Under the pieces are notes generated by a model. It was not told where the DNA came from and did not search any database. It was given only the letters and a program-made list of their open reading frames with translations. The position numbers were made by a program, and so were the translations under genes. Of a stretch of DNA of 64,000 nucleotides, positions 1-8,832 are shown one piece after another. Source of the stretch: Serratia silvae (GTDB lineage Bacteria; Pseudomonadota; Gammaproteobacteria; Enterobacterales; Enterobacteriaceae); assembly GCF_023282985.1 (NCBI RefSeq), contig NZ_JAGQDC010000018.1, positions 53,138 through 117,137 on the forward strand, in the 5' to 3' direction. Within the stretch, counting starts at the first letter, position 1; each line of letters opens with the position of its first letter.

Positions 1-269
1 CCGTAGAAGGCGACACCCGCGGCGCACAACAGCACCAGCAACGACAGGCTAATGGCTTTGGGATATTTATCTACCCCACCTTCCAGCCGCAGGAAGCCAC
101 GCTTCACCCCGCCGGATACCGCTGCCCACCAGGCAGGTGCATTCCAGTTCAGGTTGCCCACCACCGGCTTGAACAGCCGCCCCAACAGGCCAAAAATCAC
201 GGCCAACAGGCGGAACAGGCCTTTTATCAACGTAAAAGGCAAACGGAGGATAAACTTCAGCAAATCCAT
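1..269 (-). CDS. N-terminal part of a membrane-anchored protein, possibly alpha-2-macroglobulin family
   Basis: The frame is open from an ATG at 269 to the window edge, giving about 89 residues with no stop, so the gene is cut off. The start reads MDLLKFILRLPFTLIKGLF, an amphipathic or hydrophobic stretch. A central segment rich in Trp and Ala follows, then a clear membrane helix (ISLSLLVLLCAAGVAFY) at the truncated end. This layout resembles the N-terminus of large envelope-anchored alpha-2-macroglobulin-like proteins of Serratia and Yersinia. That match is from memory and uncertain. It lies 71 bp downstream of another membrane-protein gene on the same strand, probably in one operon. Confidence 0.45.
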   Translation of the reverse strand, partial: MDLLKFILRLPFTLIKGLFRLLAVIFGLLGRLFKPVVGNLNWNAPAWWAAVSGGVKRGFLRLEGGVDKYPKAISLSLLVLLCAAGVAFY

Positions 270-340
270 GATTGCAGCACCTTTTTATTCCGTGAAAGAC
301 ACCCAGAGAGACAACATTCCCAACGCCGGAACCGAGGCAG

Positions 341-784
341 CTAACAGGCCACACCTATTCCCAAAATCAGTAACAACACCAAAAAAACAAGAATAGCGGC
401 CATGACCACGCCAAAAGCAAACAGAGCAATTTGGAAAGCTAACGTGCCAATACCGAGCATTACCGCAGCAGAAACCGCGCGTGGGTTTTCCTTACACACC
501 CCAGCAATCGTGCCAAGGATCACGGCACCAACCGCCAATATGGCTGTGACGATCTTCAATATCCGATCGACATCATAGTGAGGCCGCGAGACCTTTTCAG
601 GGATTTTATGACCAGCCAGTGAGGCCAGCAGTGATTCTTTGATGGCCACGGCTTTGCCAGCAACGAGGCTTTCCAACGTCTGCTGAGGGGCAAATGGCCC
701 GGCATAGAAATGGACTATCGCCAATAACAGTGCCAAACCGCCTAGCGCGATCCCCGACCAACCGAATATATTTTTTCTGAGCAT
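341..784 (-). CDS. Hypothetical inner-membrane protein, 147 aa
   Basis: The chosen ATG at 784 is preceded by an excellent Shine-Dalgarno (AGGAGG, 7-nt spacing). A longer in-frame start at 838 lacks such support. The protein starts MLRKNIFGWSGIALGG and shows an N-terminal helix, a short extracytoplasmic loop, then two or three hydrophobic segments in the second half, including VVMAAILVFLVLLLILGIG at the C-terminus. I do not recognise a characterised family. It precedes the membrane-anchored gene at the window edge on the same strand, so the two may act together in the envelope; this is inferred from position only. Confidence 0.7.
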   Translation of the reverse strand: MLRKNIFGWSGIALGGLALLLAIVHFYAGPFAPQQTLESLVAGKAVAIKESLLASLAGHKIPEKVSRPHYDVDRILKIVTAILAVGAVILGTIAGVCKENPRAVSAAVMLGIGTLAFQIALFAFGVVMAAILVFLVLLLILGIGVAC

Positions 785-920
785 GAGAAACCCTCCTTGG
801 TTACTCGCGGTAATGTGCACATTATCCACTAATTTCACACGTCGGTGGAAACTCTATTTTAGCTGTGCAGCGTGAATTGTGCATTGCGGGCGCAGCATGC
901 AGCCCCTACGCAGAGTGCGA

Positions 921-1247
921 TTACAGCTCGATGTTGAGCAGTGAATCCAACCGTTGCAGCAGTACCAGCAGCGGCAGGCAGCTCGGCTGTTTATCCTTCA
1001 GCGCCTCTTCAAAATAAGGGGTGATGGCAAAACGCGTTGGCAGTGGCGCATTGGCATCGAGCAGCGCATGCATCCTTGGCAACAGTACCCACTGCAACCA
1101 CTCTTCAGCCAGCATGCTGTCGATGCAAAAAGGTTCCGTGCTGGCAAAAGCCTCAGCTTCCGGCGGCATAAGCTGCCACAGCGCCAAATCACGCATGGAT
1201 TGTTCAATCGCCTGTAAATTATGGCGAACCTGGTTGGATATACTCAT
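921..1247 (-). CDS. yqcC: YqcC family protein
   Basis: This is a small soluble protein of about 108 residues. It matches the E. coli YqcC layout: an N-terminal helix (VRHNLQAIEQSMRDLALWQ), a central FASTEPFCIDSMLAEEWLQWV and LLPRMHALLD segment, and a C-terminal helix. The function is unknown. The ATG at 1247 has GGGA at good spacing. An ATG two codons upstream (1253) is possible but crowds the Shine-Dalgarno. In E. coli yqcC is followed by truC and yqcA and preceded by csrB and syd. Here truC and yqcA are absent from the window and an MFS gene lies between yqcC and csrB. Confidence 0.85.
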   Translation of the reverse strand: MSISNQVRHNLQAIEQSMRDLALWQLMPPEAEAFASTEPFCIDSMLAEEWLQWVLLPRMHALLDANAPLPTRFAITPYFEEALKDKQPSCLPLLVLLQRLDSLLNIEL

Positions 1248-1387
1248 CGACATTCCCGATCTATTTAAGCTTGTTAATCAGCCTGTGGCTGAGAACGGCA
1301 AAGCATAACATTTAAGCCCAAAGCACCCAATTTTATCTGGTGGCACCACGCCTGGCACGGCACAATACGCGCACCCAAAAATCACAC

Positions 1388-2638
1388 ATGATAAAAGACA
1401 TGCCCGCAACATCACTCAATAAAAATCACGCTACGCCCGGTAAAGCCATGCTGGCTTCGGTAACCGGTTATGCTATGGACGGCTTCGATCTGTTGATACT
1501 CGGCTTTATGCTGCCGGTGATCACCACTGAACTGGGTCTCACCTCATCGCAAGCCGGTTCGCTGGTGACCTGGACATTGATCGGCGCAGTGATTGGCGGC
1601 GTGATCTTCGGCCATCTCAGCGACCGTTTTGGCCGTATCCGCGTGCTGACCATCACTATCCTGATGTTTTCGCTGTTTACCGGCCTGTGCGCCGTTGCCG
1701 TCGGCTACTGGGATTTGCTCGCCTATCGAACCCTGGCGGGGATTGGGCTGGGCGGCGAGTTCGGTATTGGCATGGCGTTAATCGCCGAAGCCTGGCCCGC
1801 AGAAAAACGCAACCGCGCCTCGGCCTATGTGGGCATGGGCTGGCAGCTCGGCGTGCTTGCCGCTGCCTTCCTCACCCCGCTGTTGCTACCTTATATCGGC
1901 TGGCGTGGTATGTTCCTGGTTGGCCTGCTGCCGGCGCTGGTTTCCTTCCTTATTCGCCGAACCATGGGCGAACCCAAAGAGTTTACGCAGCAAAAAACCA
2001 GTGAACAGCAACTCTCCTTTACTCAACGATTAAAGCTGCTATTTAAAGATCGTGCCACCAGCAAGGCCAGCCTGGGGATCTTTATCCTCTGCTCGGTGCA
2101 AAACTTTGGCTATTACGGGCTGATGATCTGGATGCCGACCTATCTGGCCAAAAACTTTGGCTTCTCGTTGACCAAATCCGGCGTCTGGACGGGAGTCACA
2201 GTGATCGGCATGACCTTCGGTATCTGGCTGTTCGGCGTATTGGCCGACCGTTTTCCCCGTTGGATCATCTTTGTCATTTACCAGATTGGTGCCGTCGTGA
2301 TGGTCATAAGCTATGCGCAACTTACCGATCCCACGCTGATGCTGTTTGCTGGGGCACTGATGGGGGTGTTTGTTAACGGGATGATTGGTGGCTACGGTGC
2401 GCTGATTTCTGACACCTATCCGGTACAGGCTCGCGCCACGGCGCAGAATATCCTGTTCAACCTGGGGCGCGGCGTCGGTGGGCTTGGGCCATTGGTGATC
2501 GGTGCACTGGTCACTCAGGTTTCTTTTACTGCCGCGATCAGCCTGCTGGCCGCTATTTACCTGTTGGATATTTTCGCCACGCTGTTCCTGTTACCGAAGA
2601 AACAAAGCACAGGTGATACGTTGGGAGCAATAGGATAA
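1388..2638 (+). CDS. MFS transporter, aromatic-acid/sugar:H+ symporter type
   Basis: This is a twelve-helix major facilitator of about 416 residues. The N-terminus has GYAMDGFDLLILGFMLP, typical of the aromatic acid:H+ symporter and sialate groups. The loop 2-3 signature is GHLSDRFGRIRV. Helices 4-5 contain the acidic GEFGIGMALIAEAWP motif followed by KRNRAS. The substrate cannot be told from sequence. The start is uncertain: ATGs at 1388 and 1400 are both possible, and neither has a strong ribosome site. It is divergent from yqcC and ends in its own terminator just before the convergent csrB RNA. E. coli has no such gene here, so it is probably a lineage-specific insertion. Confidence 0.85.
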   Translation: MIKDMPATSLNKNHATPGKAMLASVTGYAMDGFDLLILGFMLPVITTELGLTSSQAGSLVTWTLIGAVIGGVIFGHLSDRFGRIRVLTITILMFSLFTGLCAVAVGYWDLLAYRTLAGIGLGGEFGIGMALIAEAWPAEKRNRASAYVGMGWQLGVLAAAFLTPLLLPYIGWRGMFLVGLLPALVSFLIRRTMGEPKEFTQQKTSEQQLSFTQRLKLLFKDRATSKASLGIFILCSVQNFGYYGLMIWMPTYLAKNFGFSLTKSGVWTGVTVIGMTFGIWLFGVLADRFPRWIIFVIYQIGAVVMVISYAQLTDPTLMLFAGALMGVFVNGMIGGYGALISDTYPVQARATAQNILFNLGRGVGGLGPLVIGALVTQVSFTAAISLLAAIYLLDIFATLFLLPKKQSTGDTLGAIG

Positions 2639-2652
2639 ACCTTGAGGGGGAA

Positions 2653-2680
2653 GCCAGGCAGGATTTGCTGTCTGGCCTTT
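2653..2680 (+). terminator. Terminator of the MFS gene
   Basis: A stem GCCAGGCAG / CTGTCTGGC closes over a short loop and is followed by CTTT, 14 bp after the MFS stop codon. Confidence 0.6.
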
Positions 2681-2689
2681 GCTCCAGAC

Positions 2690-3050
2690 AAAAAGTTGGG
2701 GGCACTGCGTTAACAGTGCCCCCGGTTCGTTTTATAGCTAATCCCGCTACAAGTGTGCTCCCTGCTCAATCCCTGAAAACTTTTCCTTTCGGCCATCCTG
2801 ACCAAAACAATCCTTCGCAAAATCCTCTAGCATCATCCTGACGCGGTTCCTCGGCCTTCCTGACCCACCAACAATCCTGTGTTGGCTCTCTATCTCCGTC
2901 CTGGAGGTGTCCCTGGTTTCAATCCTGAAACATCCTGTGTATCATCCTGATACCAATCCCTTCCACTCTTCCTGAGTGCATCCTTTTCTTCTTCCTGAAG
3001 CTGCATCATCCTGACGCTTTCCTGCTCCATCCGGCTTCCTTCCGGTAGAC
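2690..3050 (-). ncRNA. csrB: CsrB regulatory RNA (CsrA sponge)
   Basis: On the minus strand the sequence is packed with more than twenty GGA triplets. Many are in CAGGATG or CAGGA(A/T) context and many sit in loops of short hairpins, for example TATCAGGATGATA and CTCCAGGACGGAG. That is the hallmark of CsrB, which titrates the translational regulator CsrA. The 5' end is placed at GTCTACCGG, by analogy with the E. coli GUCGACAGG start. The 3' end is a strong terminator: GGGGGCACTG loop CAGTGCCCCC, then TTTTT. The position between yqcC and syd matches E. coli. Length is about 361 nt against 369 in E. coli. Exact ends are estimates. Confidence 0.95.
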
Positions 3051-3216
3051 ATAAGATCGCTTATTTCCTTCCCGTTCACAAGGGCATGTAGGACGGATTA
3101 CAGTAAATTTGACTTAACTCACATCGGAATAAACATATAATAAATTGATATATATGATTAATTAGTAAAAATAGACCAGCTAAAGTAAAAAATTAAAAGC
3201 GATCTCTCACAGCTTT

Positions 3217-3234
3217 TGTAAGAGATCTCTCACA
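3217..3234. promoter_or_regulatory. UvrY/GacA-type palindrome upstream of csrB
   Basis: TGTAAGAGATCTCTCACA fits the response-regulator box TGTAAG-N6-CTTACA with one mismatch. It lies about 167-184 bp upstream of the inferred csrB start, close to the distance known for the E. coli BarA-UvrY site. A half copy (GATCTCTCACAG) lies at 3201-3212. It probably activates csrB. Confidence 0.8.
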
Positions 3235-3257
3235 CGCACTAAAGGCAAATTCGCCGA

Positions 3258-3806
3258 TTAATTAACACTTGGGCGTAAAGCATTGAGAAAATCGCCCAAA
3301 CAGGCGGCTAATAGCGTACGTTTTTTGCTGCCAAATTGCTCAAGCAGCACGTTGCCGCTGACATTACACAGCGACACCACCGTCATTTCCGATTCTGTAG
3401 TCGCCAGGAACAACGTAGGCGAGAGCTTAAGGCGTTTTTGCGTCACTAGATGCCCAATCAGATTCTCCTGCAGTCGAATAAAGTCGTCTTCACTCCAGAC
3501 CTGCAATAGCGTCAACGGATGCTCGCCGAACTGCGCACTCATATCCCCGGCATACTGTTGGGTATAGAAGGTGTGGATATCCGGTTGTAGTTGCAGTTCC
3601 AGCGCCTGCTCAACTTTTTCCAGACTAGCCGCTGGCGTAAAAGGCTGCGGCAGCCACAGCACCGTGTCATCGCGATTTTCGACAATACAGGGGGAAGCCA
3701 CGCCGTACAGTTCCTGGCTAGCTGGGGCATGGCCGTACTGCTGTAGCCATTCGTCGACATAGCGCTGGGTAAATTCACGCAGGGCGTGCGATACATCATG
3801 GTCCAT
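3258..3806 (-). CDS. syd: Syd, SecY-interacting protein
   Basis: The 182-residue product matches E. coli Syd (181 aa) along its length. Visible blocks are [52 protein letters not shown] and [17 protein letters not shown]. Syd is a peripheral inner-membrane protein that binds SecY and acts as a quality check on abnormal translocons. The start at [12 protein letters not shown] agrees with the family; an upstream in-frame extension of 28 residues is not conserved. It is divergent from queF and sits beyond the csrB upstream region, as in E. coli. Confidence 0.95.
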   Translation of the reverse strand: MDHDVSHALREFTQRYVDEWLQQYGHAPASQELYGVASPCIVENRDDTVLWLPQPFTPAASLEKVEQALELQLQPDIHTFYTQQYAGDMSAQFGEHPLTLLQVWSEDDFIRLQENLIGHLVTQKRLKLSPTLFLATTESEMTVVSLCNVSGNVLLEQFGSKKRTLLAACLGDFLNALRPSVN

Positions 3807-3869
3807 ATTTTTTCTCGCATACGGTAAACTAGTGCCTATTGTACCTATCTCACACCAAGGTGACAGCTC

Positions 3870-4715
3870 ATGTCCTCCTATCAAGATCATCAGGCTCTGG
3901 CGGCACTGACGCTGGGCAAGCCAACCGCATACCGTGACAACTACGATGCCTCACTGCTACAAGCGGTTCCTCGCAGCATGAACCGGGAACCGCTGGGGCT
4001 TTATCCCGATAGCCTGCCATTCCACGGTGCCGATATCTGGACGTTGTATGAACTTTCCTGGCTCAATGCCAAGGGGCTGCCGCAGGTCGCGGTGGGAGAA
4101 ATCAGCCTGAATGCCAACAGCGTGAACCTGATTGAGTCCAAAAGCTTCAAGCTCTATCTCAACAGCTTTAACCAAACCCACTTCCCGGACTGGGAGACGG
4201 TGCGCAGCACGCTGCAACGCGATCTCAGCGCCTTCGCGCAAGGGGATGTCAGCGTGAGCCTGTTCAGCGTCGAGCGGCTTGAAGGCAGCCCAATCGCCCG
4301 GTTGGATGGCGAATGCCTTGACCAACAAGACATCAGCATTGATAACTACGAGTTCGATACGGGCTACCTAACAGGCGCAGCCGGTAGCCAAATCGTTGAG
4401 GAAACGTTGGTCAGCCATCTGTTGAAGTCCAACTGCCTAATCACCAACCAGCCCGATTGGGGCTCAGTGCAGATCCGCTATCGCGGCCCACAGATCAACC
4501 GCGAAGCCCTGCTGCGCTATCTGGTTTCGTTCCGCCATCACAACGAATTCCATGAACAGTGCGTTGAGCGGATCTTTAACGATCTACTGCGTTTCTGCCA
4601 GCCGCAACAATTGAGTGTTTATGCCCGCTATACCCGGCGCGGTGGTCTGGATATCAACCCTTGGCGCAGCAATGTGGCGTTCGAACCGGCGCATGGCCGT
4701 CTGGCCCGCCAATAA
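3870..4715 (+). CDS. queF: NADPH-dependent 7-cyano-7-deazaguanine reductase
   Basis: The 281-residue QueF reduces preQ0 to preQ1 in queuosine tRNA modification. It is the long (two-domain, YqcD-like) form. The NADPH-binding QueF motif [12 protein letters not shown] lies near residues 89-100. The catalytic Cys189 sits in [14 protein letters not shown], with the general acid Asp196 after it. The substrate-binding HEFHEQC segment is present near the C-terminus. The start is preceded by AAGGTGA. It is divergently transcribed from syd. Confidence 0.97.
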   Translation: MSSYQDHQALAALTLGKPTAYRDNYDASLLQAVPRSMNREPLGLYPDSLPFHGADIWTLYELSWLNAKGLPQVAVGEISLNANSVNLIESKSFKLYLNSFNQTHFPDWETVRSTLQRDLSAFAQGDVSVSLFSVERLEGSPIARLDGECLDQQDISIDNYEFDTGYLTGAAGSQIVEETLVSHLLKSNCLITNQPDWGSVQIRYRGPQINREALLRYLVSFRHHNEFHEQCVERIFNDLLRFCQPQQLSVYARYTRRGGLDINPWRSNVAFEPAHGRLARQ

Positions 4716-4899
4716 TGCTCAACAACTGAGCTAACAGGCGGTTTGTATTGGTAAAAATCCGGAGACGGCGGTAAGGTTAAATCAAGAGTGCCCGCTTTTT
4801 GCTCAGGCATTCCAGTAGGCAATACAAAATTCTTACCGCAGTGCGCAGAGAGGCAGGTAAGGATTATTATCGCCCCATAGTGGGCGCAAAGGAGTTACC

Positions 4900-6264
4900 T
4901 TGATTACACATATCAGCCCACTTGGCGCTATGGATTTGTTGTCGCAGCTGGAAGTTGACATGCTGAAGCGTACCGCCAGCAGCGACCTGTACCGTTTGTT
5001 CCGCAACTGCTCCCTGGCGGTGTTAAACTCCGGTAGCCAGACCGACAACAGCAAACAGCTGCTGTCGCGTTATGAAAACTTTGATATCAACGTGCTGCGC
5101 CGTGAACGCGGCGTAAAACTCGAGCTAGTGAACCCGCCAGAAGAGGCTTTCGTTGATGGCCGCATTATTCGCTCACTGCAGGCCAACCTGTTTGCCGTGC
5201 TGCGCGATATCCTGTTTGTCCACGGCCAAATGGACAGCGCCGGGCGCTTCCAACACCTGAATCTGGAAGACTCCGTTCATATCACCAATCTGGTGTTCTC
5301 CATCCTGCGTAATGCCCGCACGCTGCACCTGGACGAAGATCCGAATATGGTGGTGTGTTGGGGTGGCCACTCGATCAATGAAAACGAATATCTGTATGCC
5401 CGTAAGGTCGGTAGCCAGTTGGGTCTGCGCGAGCTGAATATCTGTACCGGCTGTGGGCCAGGGGCCATGGAAGCGCCGATGAAAGGGGCTGCCGTCGGTC
5501 ATGCTCAACAGCGCTACCACAACAGCCGTTTTATCGGTATGACCGAACCTTCCATCATTGCCGCCGAACCGCCGAATCCGCTGGTGAACGAACTGGTGAT
5601 CATGCCAGATATCGAAAAACGTCTGGAAGCCTTTGTGCGCATCGCGCACGGCATCATCATTTTCCCTGGCGGTGTCGGTACTGCGGAAGAACTGCTGTAT
5701 CTGTTGGGCATTCTGATGAATCCGGAAAACAGCGAACAAGTCCTGCCGCTGATCCTCACCGGGCCAAAAGAGAGCGCCGATTACTTCCGCGTGCTGGACG
5801 AATTCATCATGAATACGCTGGGCGAGGAAGCACGCCGTCATTACACCATCATCATCGACGATCCGGCCGAAGTGGCCCGTCAGATGAAAAAAGCCATGCC
5901 GCTGGTGAAAGAAAACCGCCGCAATACCGGTGATGCCTACAGCTTTAACTGGTCGATCCGTATTGCACCGGACCTGCAACTCCCCTTCGAGCCAAGTCAT
6001 GAAAACATGGCCAATCTCAACCTGTACCCGAATCAACCGGCGGAACAGTTGGCTGCGGCCCTGCGCCGTGCGTTCTCAGGGATCGTGGCGGGTAACGTGA
6101 AGGAGAACGGCATTCATGCCATCGAACAGTTCGGCCCTTACAAGCTGCATGGCGATCCGTTGATGATGAAGCAGATGGACAGTCTGTTGCAGGGCTTTGT
6201 CGCCCAGCACCGGATGAAACTGCCGGGAACCGCCTACGTTCCTTGCTACGAGATCGTAGCCTGA
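4900..6264 (+). CDS. ppnN: Nucleotide 5'-monophosphate nucleosidase PpnN
   Basis: The 454-residue product matches E. coli PpnN (YgdH), which splits purine and pyrimidine monophosphates into base plus ribose 5-phosphate and is controlled by (p)ppGpp. The central Rossmann (LOG-like) domain carries [20 protein letters not shown] and [16 protein letters not shown], the phosphoribohydrolase signatures. The start is TTG ([12 protein letters not shown]), the same non-ATG start and N-terminal sequence as in E. coli, with AAGGAG immediately upstream. This start makes it likely that expression is limited at translation. Confidence 0.95.
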   Translation: MITHISPLGAMDLLSQLEVDMLKRTASSDLYRLFRNCSLAVLNSGSQTDNSKQLLSRYENFDINVLRRERGVKLELVNPPEEAFVDGRIIRSLQANLFAVLRDILFVHGQMDSAGRFQHLNLEDSVHITNLVFSILRNARTLHLDEDPNMVVCWGGHSINENEYLYARKVGSQLGLRELNICTGCGPGAMEAPMKGAAVGHAQQRYHNSRFIGMTEPSIIAAEPPNPLVNELVIMPDIEKRLEAFVRIAHGIIIFPGGVGTAEELLYLLGILMNPENSEQVLPLILTGPKESADYFRVLDEFIMNTLGEEARRHYTIIIDDPAEVARQMKKAMPLVKENRRNTGDAYSFNWSIRIAPDLQLPFEPSHENMANLNLYPNQPAEQLAAALRRAFSGIVAGNVKENGIHAIEQFGPYKLHGDPLMMKQMDSLLQGFVAQHRMKLPGTAYVPCYEIVA

Positions 6265-6322
6265 TCATCACCTCTGGGCGGCGTCATAGCCGCCCTTATT
6301 TTCTGACGTTGTTGCCTTCACT

Positions 6323-6500
6323 CTATGGATTTCAAGCTGTAGCTAGGCGACAAGTGCGTTCATCTCCAGGAGCTTAGTAAGCTAAGTGACTGGAGTGACA
6401 AATCTGTCGGGAACAGATTTGAACGCTGTTCGCAGCGGTCCCGAAGGGGCGAGTAACGCACGCAGGTAACAACGCTACAGCTTGAAAGACGACGAGTATA
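6323..6500 (+). repeat. ERIC: ERIC element, enlarged copy
   Basis: It contains the ERIC core, with the CCAGGAGCTTAG arm paired to a TAAGTGACTGGAGTGA arm. The ends read CTATGGATTTCAAGCTG and CAGCTTGAAAGACGAC. At 178 bp it is longer than the roughly 125-bp copy at 38.65 kb. The extra 55-60 bp sit between the second arm and GCAGGTAACAAC and contain their own inverted repeat (AATCTGT...ACAGATT). Its 3' end runs into the xni start codon. Confidence 0.9.
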
Positions 6501-7258
6501 TGCCTATACATTTACTGATTGTCGATGCTCTGAACCTAATCCGCCGCATTCATGCGGTGCAGGGCTCCCCTTGTGTCAACGCTTGCAAGCATGCGCTACA
6601 GCAGTTGATTCAACACAGCCAACCCACCCACGCCGTGGCGGTGTTCGACGAAGACGACCGCAGCGAGAGCTGGCGCCACCAAATTCTGCCTGATTACAAA
6701 GCCGGGCGCTCGCCAATGCCGGAAAACCTGCATCAGGAAATGCCGCAACTGCGCGAAGCGTTTGCCGAACTTGGTGTTGCCAGTTGGCATTCCGCAGGCA
6801 ATGAGGCGGACGATCTGGCTGCAACCCTGACGGCGAAACTGGCCGCTAGCGGCCACCAGGTGACGATTGTCTCTACCGACAAAGGCTACTGCCAACTACT
6901 GGCACCCAGCGTACAGATCCGTGATTACTTCCAGAAACGCTGGCTGGATATGCCATTTGTGCAGCAAGAGTTTGGCGTGTTACCGCAACAGCTCACGGAT
7001 TATTGGGGGCTGGCAGGAATTGGTAGCAGCAAGATCCCAGGCGTTGCCGGCATCGGGCCAAAAACGGCAGTCTTGCTGTTGCAACAAATGGGGAGTCTGG
7101 ATGGTCTGTATCAACACCTGGAGCAGGTGCCGGAGAAGTGGCACGGCAAGCTGTTAGAGCACCGCGAACTGGCCTATATCAGCAAGCAGGTCGCCACTTT
7201 GCGTACCGATCTGACGCTAGACGGCAATCTGCAACAGCTACGTTTGCCAATAAATTAA
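6500..7258 (+). CDS. xni: Flap endonuclease Xni
   Basis: The 252-residue product matches E. coli Xni (ExoIX/YgdG), a 5' nuclease homologue of the PolA N-terminal domain that acts on flap structures. It begins [20 protein letters not shown]. It has the acidic metal motifs [23 protein letters not shown] and [10 protein letters not shown], then the helix-hairpin-helix [11 protein letters not shown]. The start ATG at 6500 aligns with E. coli. Upstream in-frame codons belong to the ERIC element, which therefore supplies the leader and any ribosome site; only a weak GACGAG is visible. Confidence 0.93.
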   Translation: MPIHLLIVDALNLIRRIHAVQGSPCVNACKHALQQLIQHSQPTHAVAVFDEDDRSESWRHQILPDYKAGRSPMPENLHQEMPQLREAFAELGVASWHSAGNEADDLAATLTAKLAASGHQVTIVSTDKGYCQLLAPSVQIRDYFQKRWLDMPFVQQEFGVLPQQLTDYWGLAGIGSSKIPGVAGIGPKTAVLLLQQMGSLDGLYQHLEQVPEKWHGKLLEHRELAYISKQVATLRTDLTLDGNLQQLRLPIN

Positions 7259-7284
7259 GGGCGCTGCCAGCAGCAACGCCCTTA
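7256..7284. terminator. Bidirectional terminator, xni / rlmM
   Basis: The stem TAAGGGCG...CGCCCTTA with inner TGC/GCA pairs lies between the convergent xni and rlmM genes. The xni stop codon is inside the stem. Confidence 0.7.
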
Positions 7285-7288
7285 CATC

Positions 7289-8392
7289 TTACTCGCGCTC
7301 GTCGCGGCGGCCAGGAATTGCCGACCACATGCGGCGTACGTGCACGGTGATCTCTTCACGATCGTGGTACAGTTGCTTGGCGTGGATCTCTGCGCTAATC
7401 CCTTCGTTGGCCAAGGCTTCGTGGATACTTTGCAGGTTCTGAGCCACCTCTTCGTAACGCTTCTTCATCGGCAGCTTCAGGTTAAAGATCGCCTCACGGC
7501 ACCAGCCTTTAAGCAACCATTGGATCATCAGGCTGGTCACCTTGGCCGGCTTCTCCACCATATCGCACACCACCCAGTAGTTTTTGCTGGTGGTCGGTTC
7601 GAACCTGAAACCGTCGGCGCGATGATGGGTCACCTGCCCGGTATCCATCAGGCTCTGGGCCATCGGGCCGTTGTCCACCGAATGCACCATCATGCTACGT
7701 TTGACCAACTGATAGGTCCAGCCGCCAGGGCAAGCCCCCAGATCGACCGCAAACATCCCGCTGCCTAAACGCTCGTCCCATTCGTCTGCCGGGATGAAAA
7801 CGTGGAAAGCCTCTTCCAGCTTCAGGGTAGAGCGGCTTGGCGCATCGGACGGGAACTTCAGGCGTGGGATCCCCATATAGAACGGGGAGTTGTTGTTGCT
7901 GTAGGAATAGCCTACGTAACAACAACCCGGTGCGATAAAGAATACGTGTACCACCGGGCGAGTGGCGTTCTCACGGGCCATCAGCACTTTCTGTTCACGC
8001 ATGGCGGTACGCAGCGGCACCGTCAGTTTGCGGCAGAACTTCAGCAACTCTTTGCTTTCGTTGGTATCCGGCACTTCTACCCGTAATTCACCGCCGCGAT
8101 CGACCACGCCCATCAGCATACCGACAATCGGTGAAACCCGATCTTCTGGCGGCAAATCACGCAGCAGTTCTCCCACCACCAGCATCTGGCGGGCAAAGAT
8201 CAGCTCACGAAACGGGATTTCTTTCGCCAGGCGATCGGCATCGTCCGGCTGGTAACATTCAAACAGCACATAGCCGCTATTGTCTTTGACTCTGGCAAAG
8301 CCAAACACTTCCAACTGGGCGGCCTTGTCGGTGATTTCCGCCGCGCACTCTTTCTCAAAGCCTTGGCGGCAGTACAACGCGATCTTATTCAT
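7289..8392 (-). CDS. rlmM: 23S rRNA C2498 2'-O-ribose methyltransferase RlmM
   Basis: The 367-residue product matches RlmM (YgdE). An N-terminal THUMP-like domain covers about the first 170 residues. A Rossmann methyltransferase domain follows, with the SAM loop [17 protein letters not shown] and later motifs [13 protein letters not shown] and [13 protein letters not shown], which hold the catalytic Lys and Asp. It methylates C2498 of 23S rRNA before ribosome assembly. Its first 8 bp overlap the end of ygdD upstream, so the two genes are cotranscribed and probably translationally coupled. Confidence 0.96.
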   Translation of the reverse strand: MNKIALYCRQGFEKECAAEITDKAAQLEVFGFARVKDNSGYVLFECYQPDDADRLAKEIPFRELIFARQMLVVGELLRDLPPEDRVSPIVGMLMGVVDRGGELRVEVPDTNESKELLKFCRKLTVPLRTAMREQKVLMARENATRPVVHVFFIAPGCCYVGYSYSNNNSPFYMGIPRLKFPSDAPSRSTLKLEEAFHVFIPADEWDERLGSGMFAVDLGACPGGWTYQLVKRSMMVHSVDNGPMAQSLMDTGQVTHHRADGFRFEPTTSKNYWVVCDMVEKPAKVTSLMIQWLLKGWCREAIFNLKLPMKKRYEEVAQNLQSIHEALANEGISAEIHAKQLYHDREEITVHVRRMWSAIPGRRDERE

Positions 8393-8780
8393 GGCGCTCG
8401 GCCTTTTTCCTCAGACGCAAAGCGCCAATCAACATCAATACCCAACCGATCAGGAAGCAGGTCCCGCCCACTGGCGTGACATAAACCCAAACCTTTTGGT
8501 GAGACAGCGCCAGACAGTACAGGCTGCCGCTGAACAACACGGTGCCGAGCGCCAACAACGCTCCGCTCCAGTAAAACCACAGGCTGACCCGACGCTGCAT
8601 GGCAACGGCCATACCCAGGATCGCCAGAGTATGGAAACCCTGGTAATCAAGCCCGGTACGGATCCAAGTCATTTCATTGACCCCAAGCGCACGACTCAAT
8701 ACGTGCGCACCAAAGGCGCCCAGAGCAACATAGACAAAACCACTGATAGCAGCAAAAATCAGCATGGAACGGCTACTCAT
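8385..8780 (-). CDS. ygdD: DUF423 inner-membrane protein YgdD
   Basis: The 131-residue protein has four predicted membrane helices: [54 protein letters not shown] and [17 protein letters not shown]. It matches the DUF423 family, including the GAFGAHVL and FSGSLYCL motifs. The function is unknown. It sits between gcvA and rlmM as in E. coli and overlaps rlmM by 8 bp. Confidence 0.95.
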   Translation of the reverse strand: MSSRSMLIFAAISGFVYVALGAFGAHVLSRALGVNEMTWIRTGLDYQGFHTLAILGMAVAMQRRVSLWFYWSGALLALGTVLFSGSLYCLALSHQKVWVYVTPVGGTCFLIGWVLMLIGALRLRKKAERHE

Positions 8781-8832
8781 TATTTTTCACCTTAATCGAG
8801 ATTAACCAGCCACAACATCACCGCAGCCGGCC

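Noticed and set aside
52..396. A 114-codon plus-strand frame at the left edge.
   Set aside because: The opposite strand carries a credible membrane protein start and another gene end; this frame is low-complexity and basic with no motifs.
2740..3045. The repeated CATCCTG units looked at first like a degenerate CRISPR or a tandem repeat.
   Set aside because: Spacing is irregular, and the reverse strand reads as the CAGGATG motifs of CsrB with a terminator at the end.
5173..6036. A 287-codon minus-strand frame inside ppnN.
   Set aside because: It is the antisense of a well-conserved gene and shows no family motifs; long antisense frames are common at this base composition.
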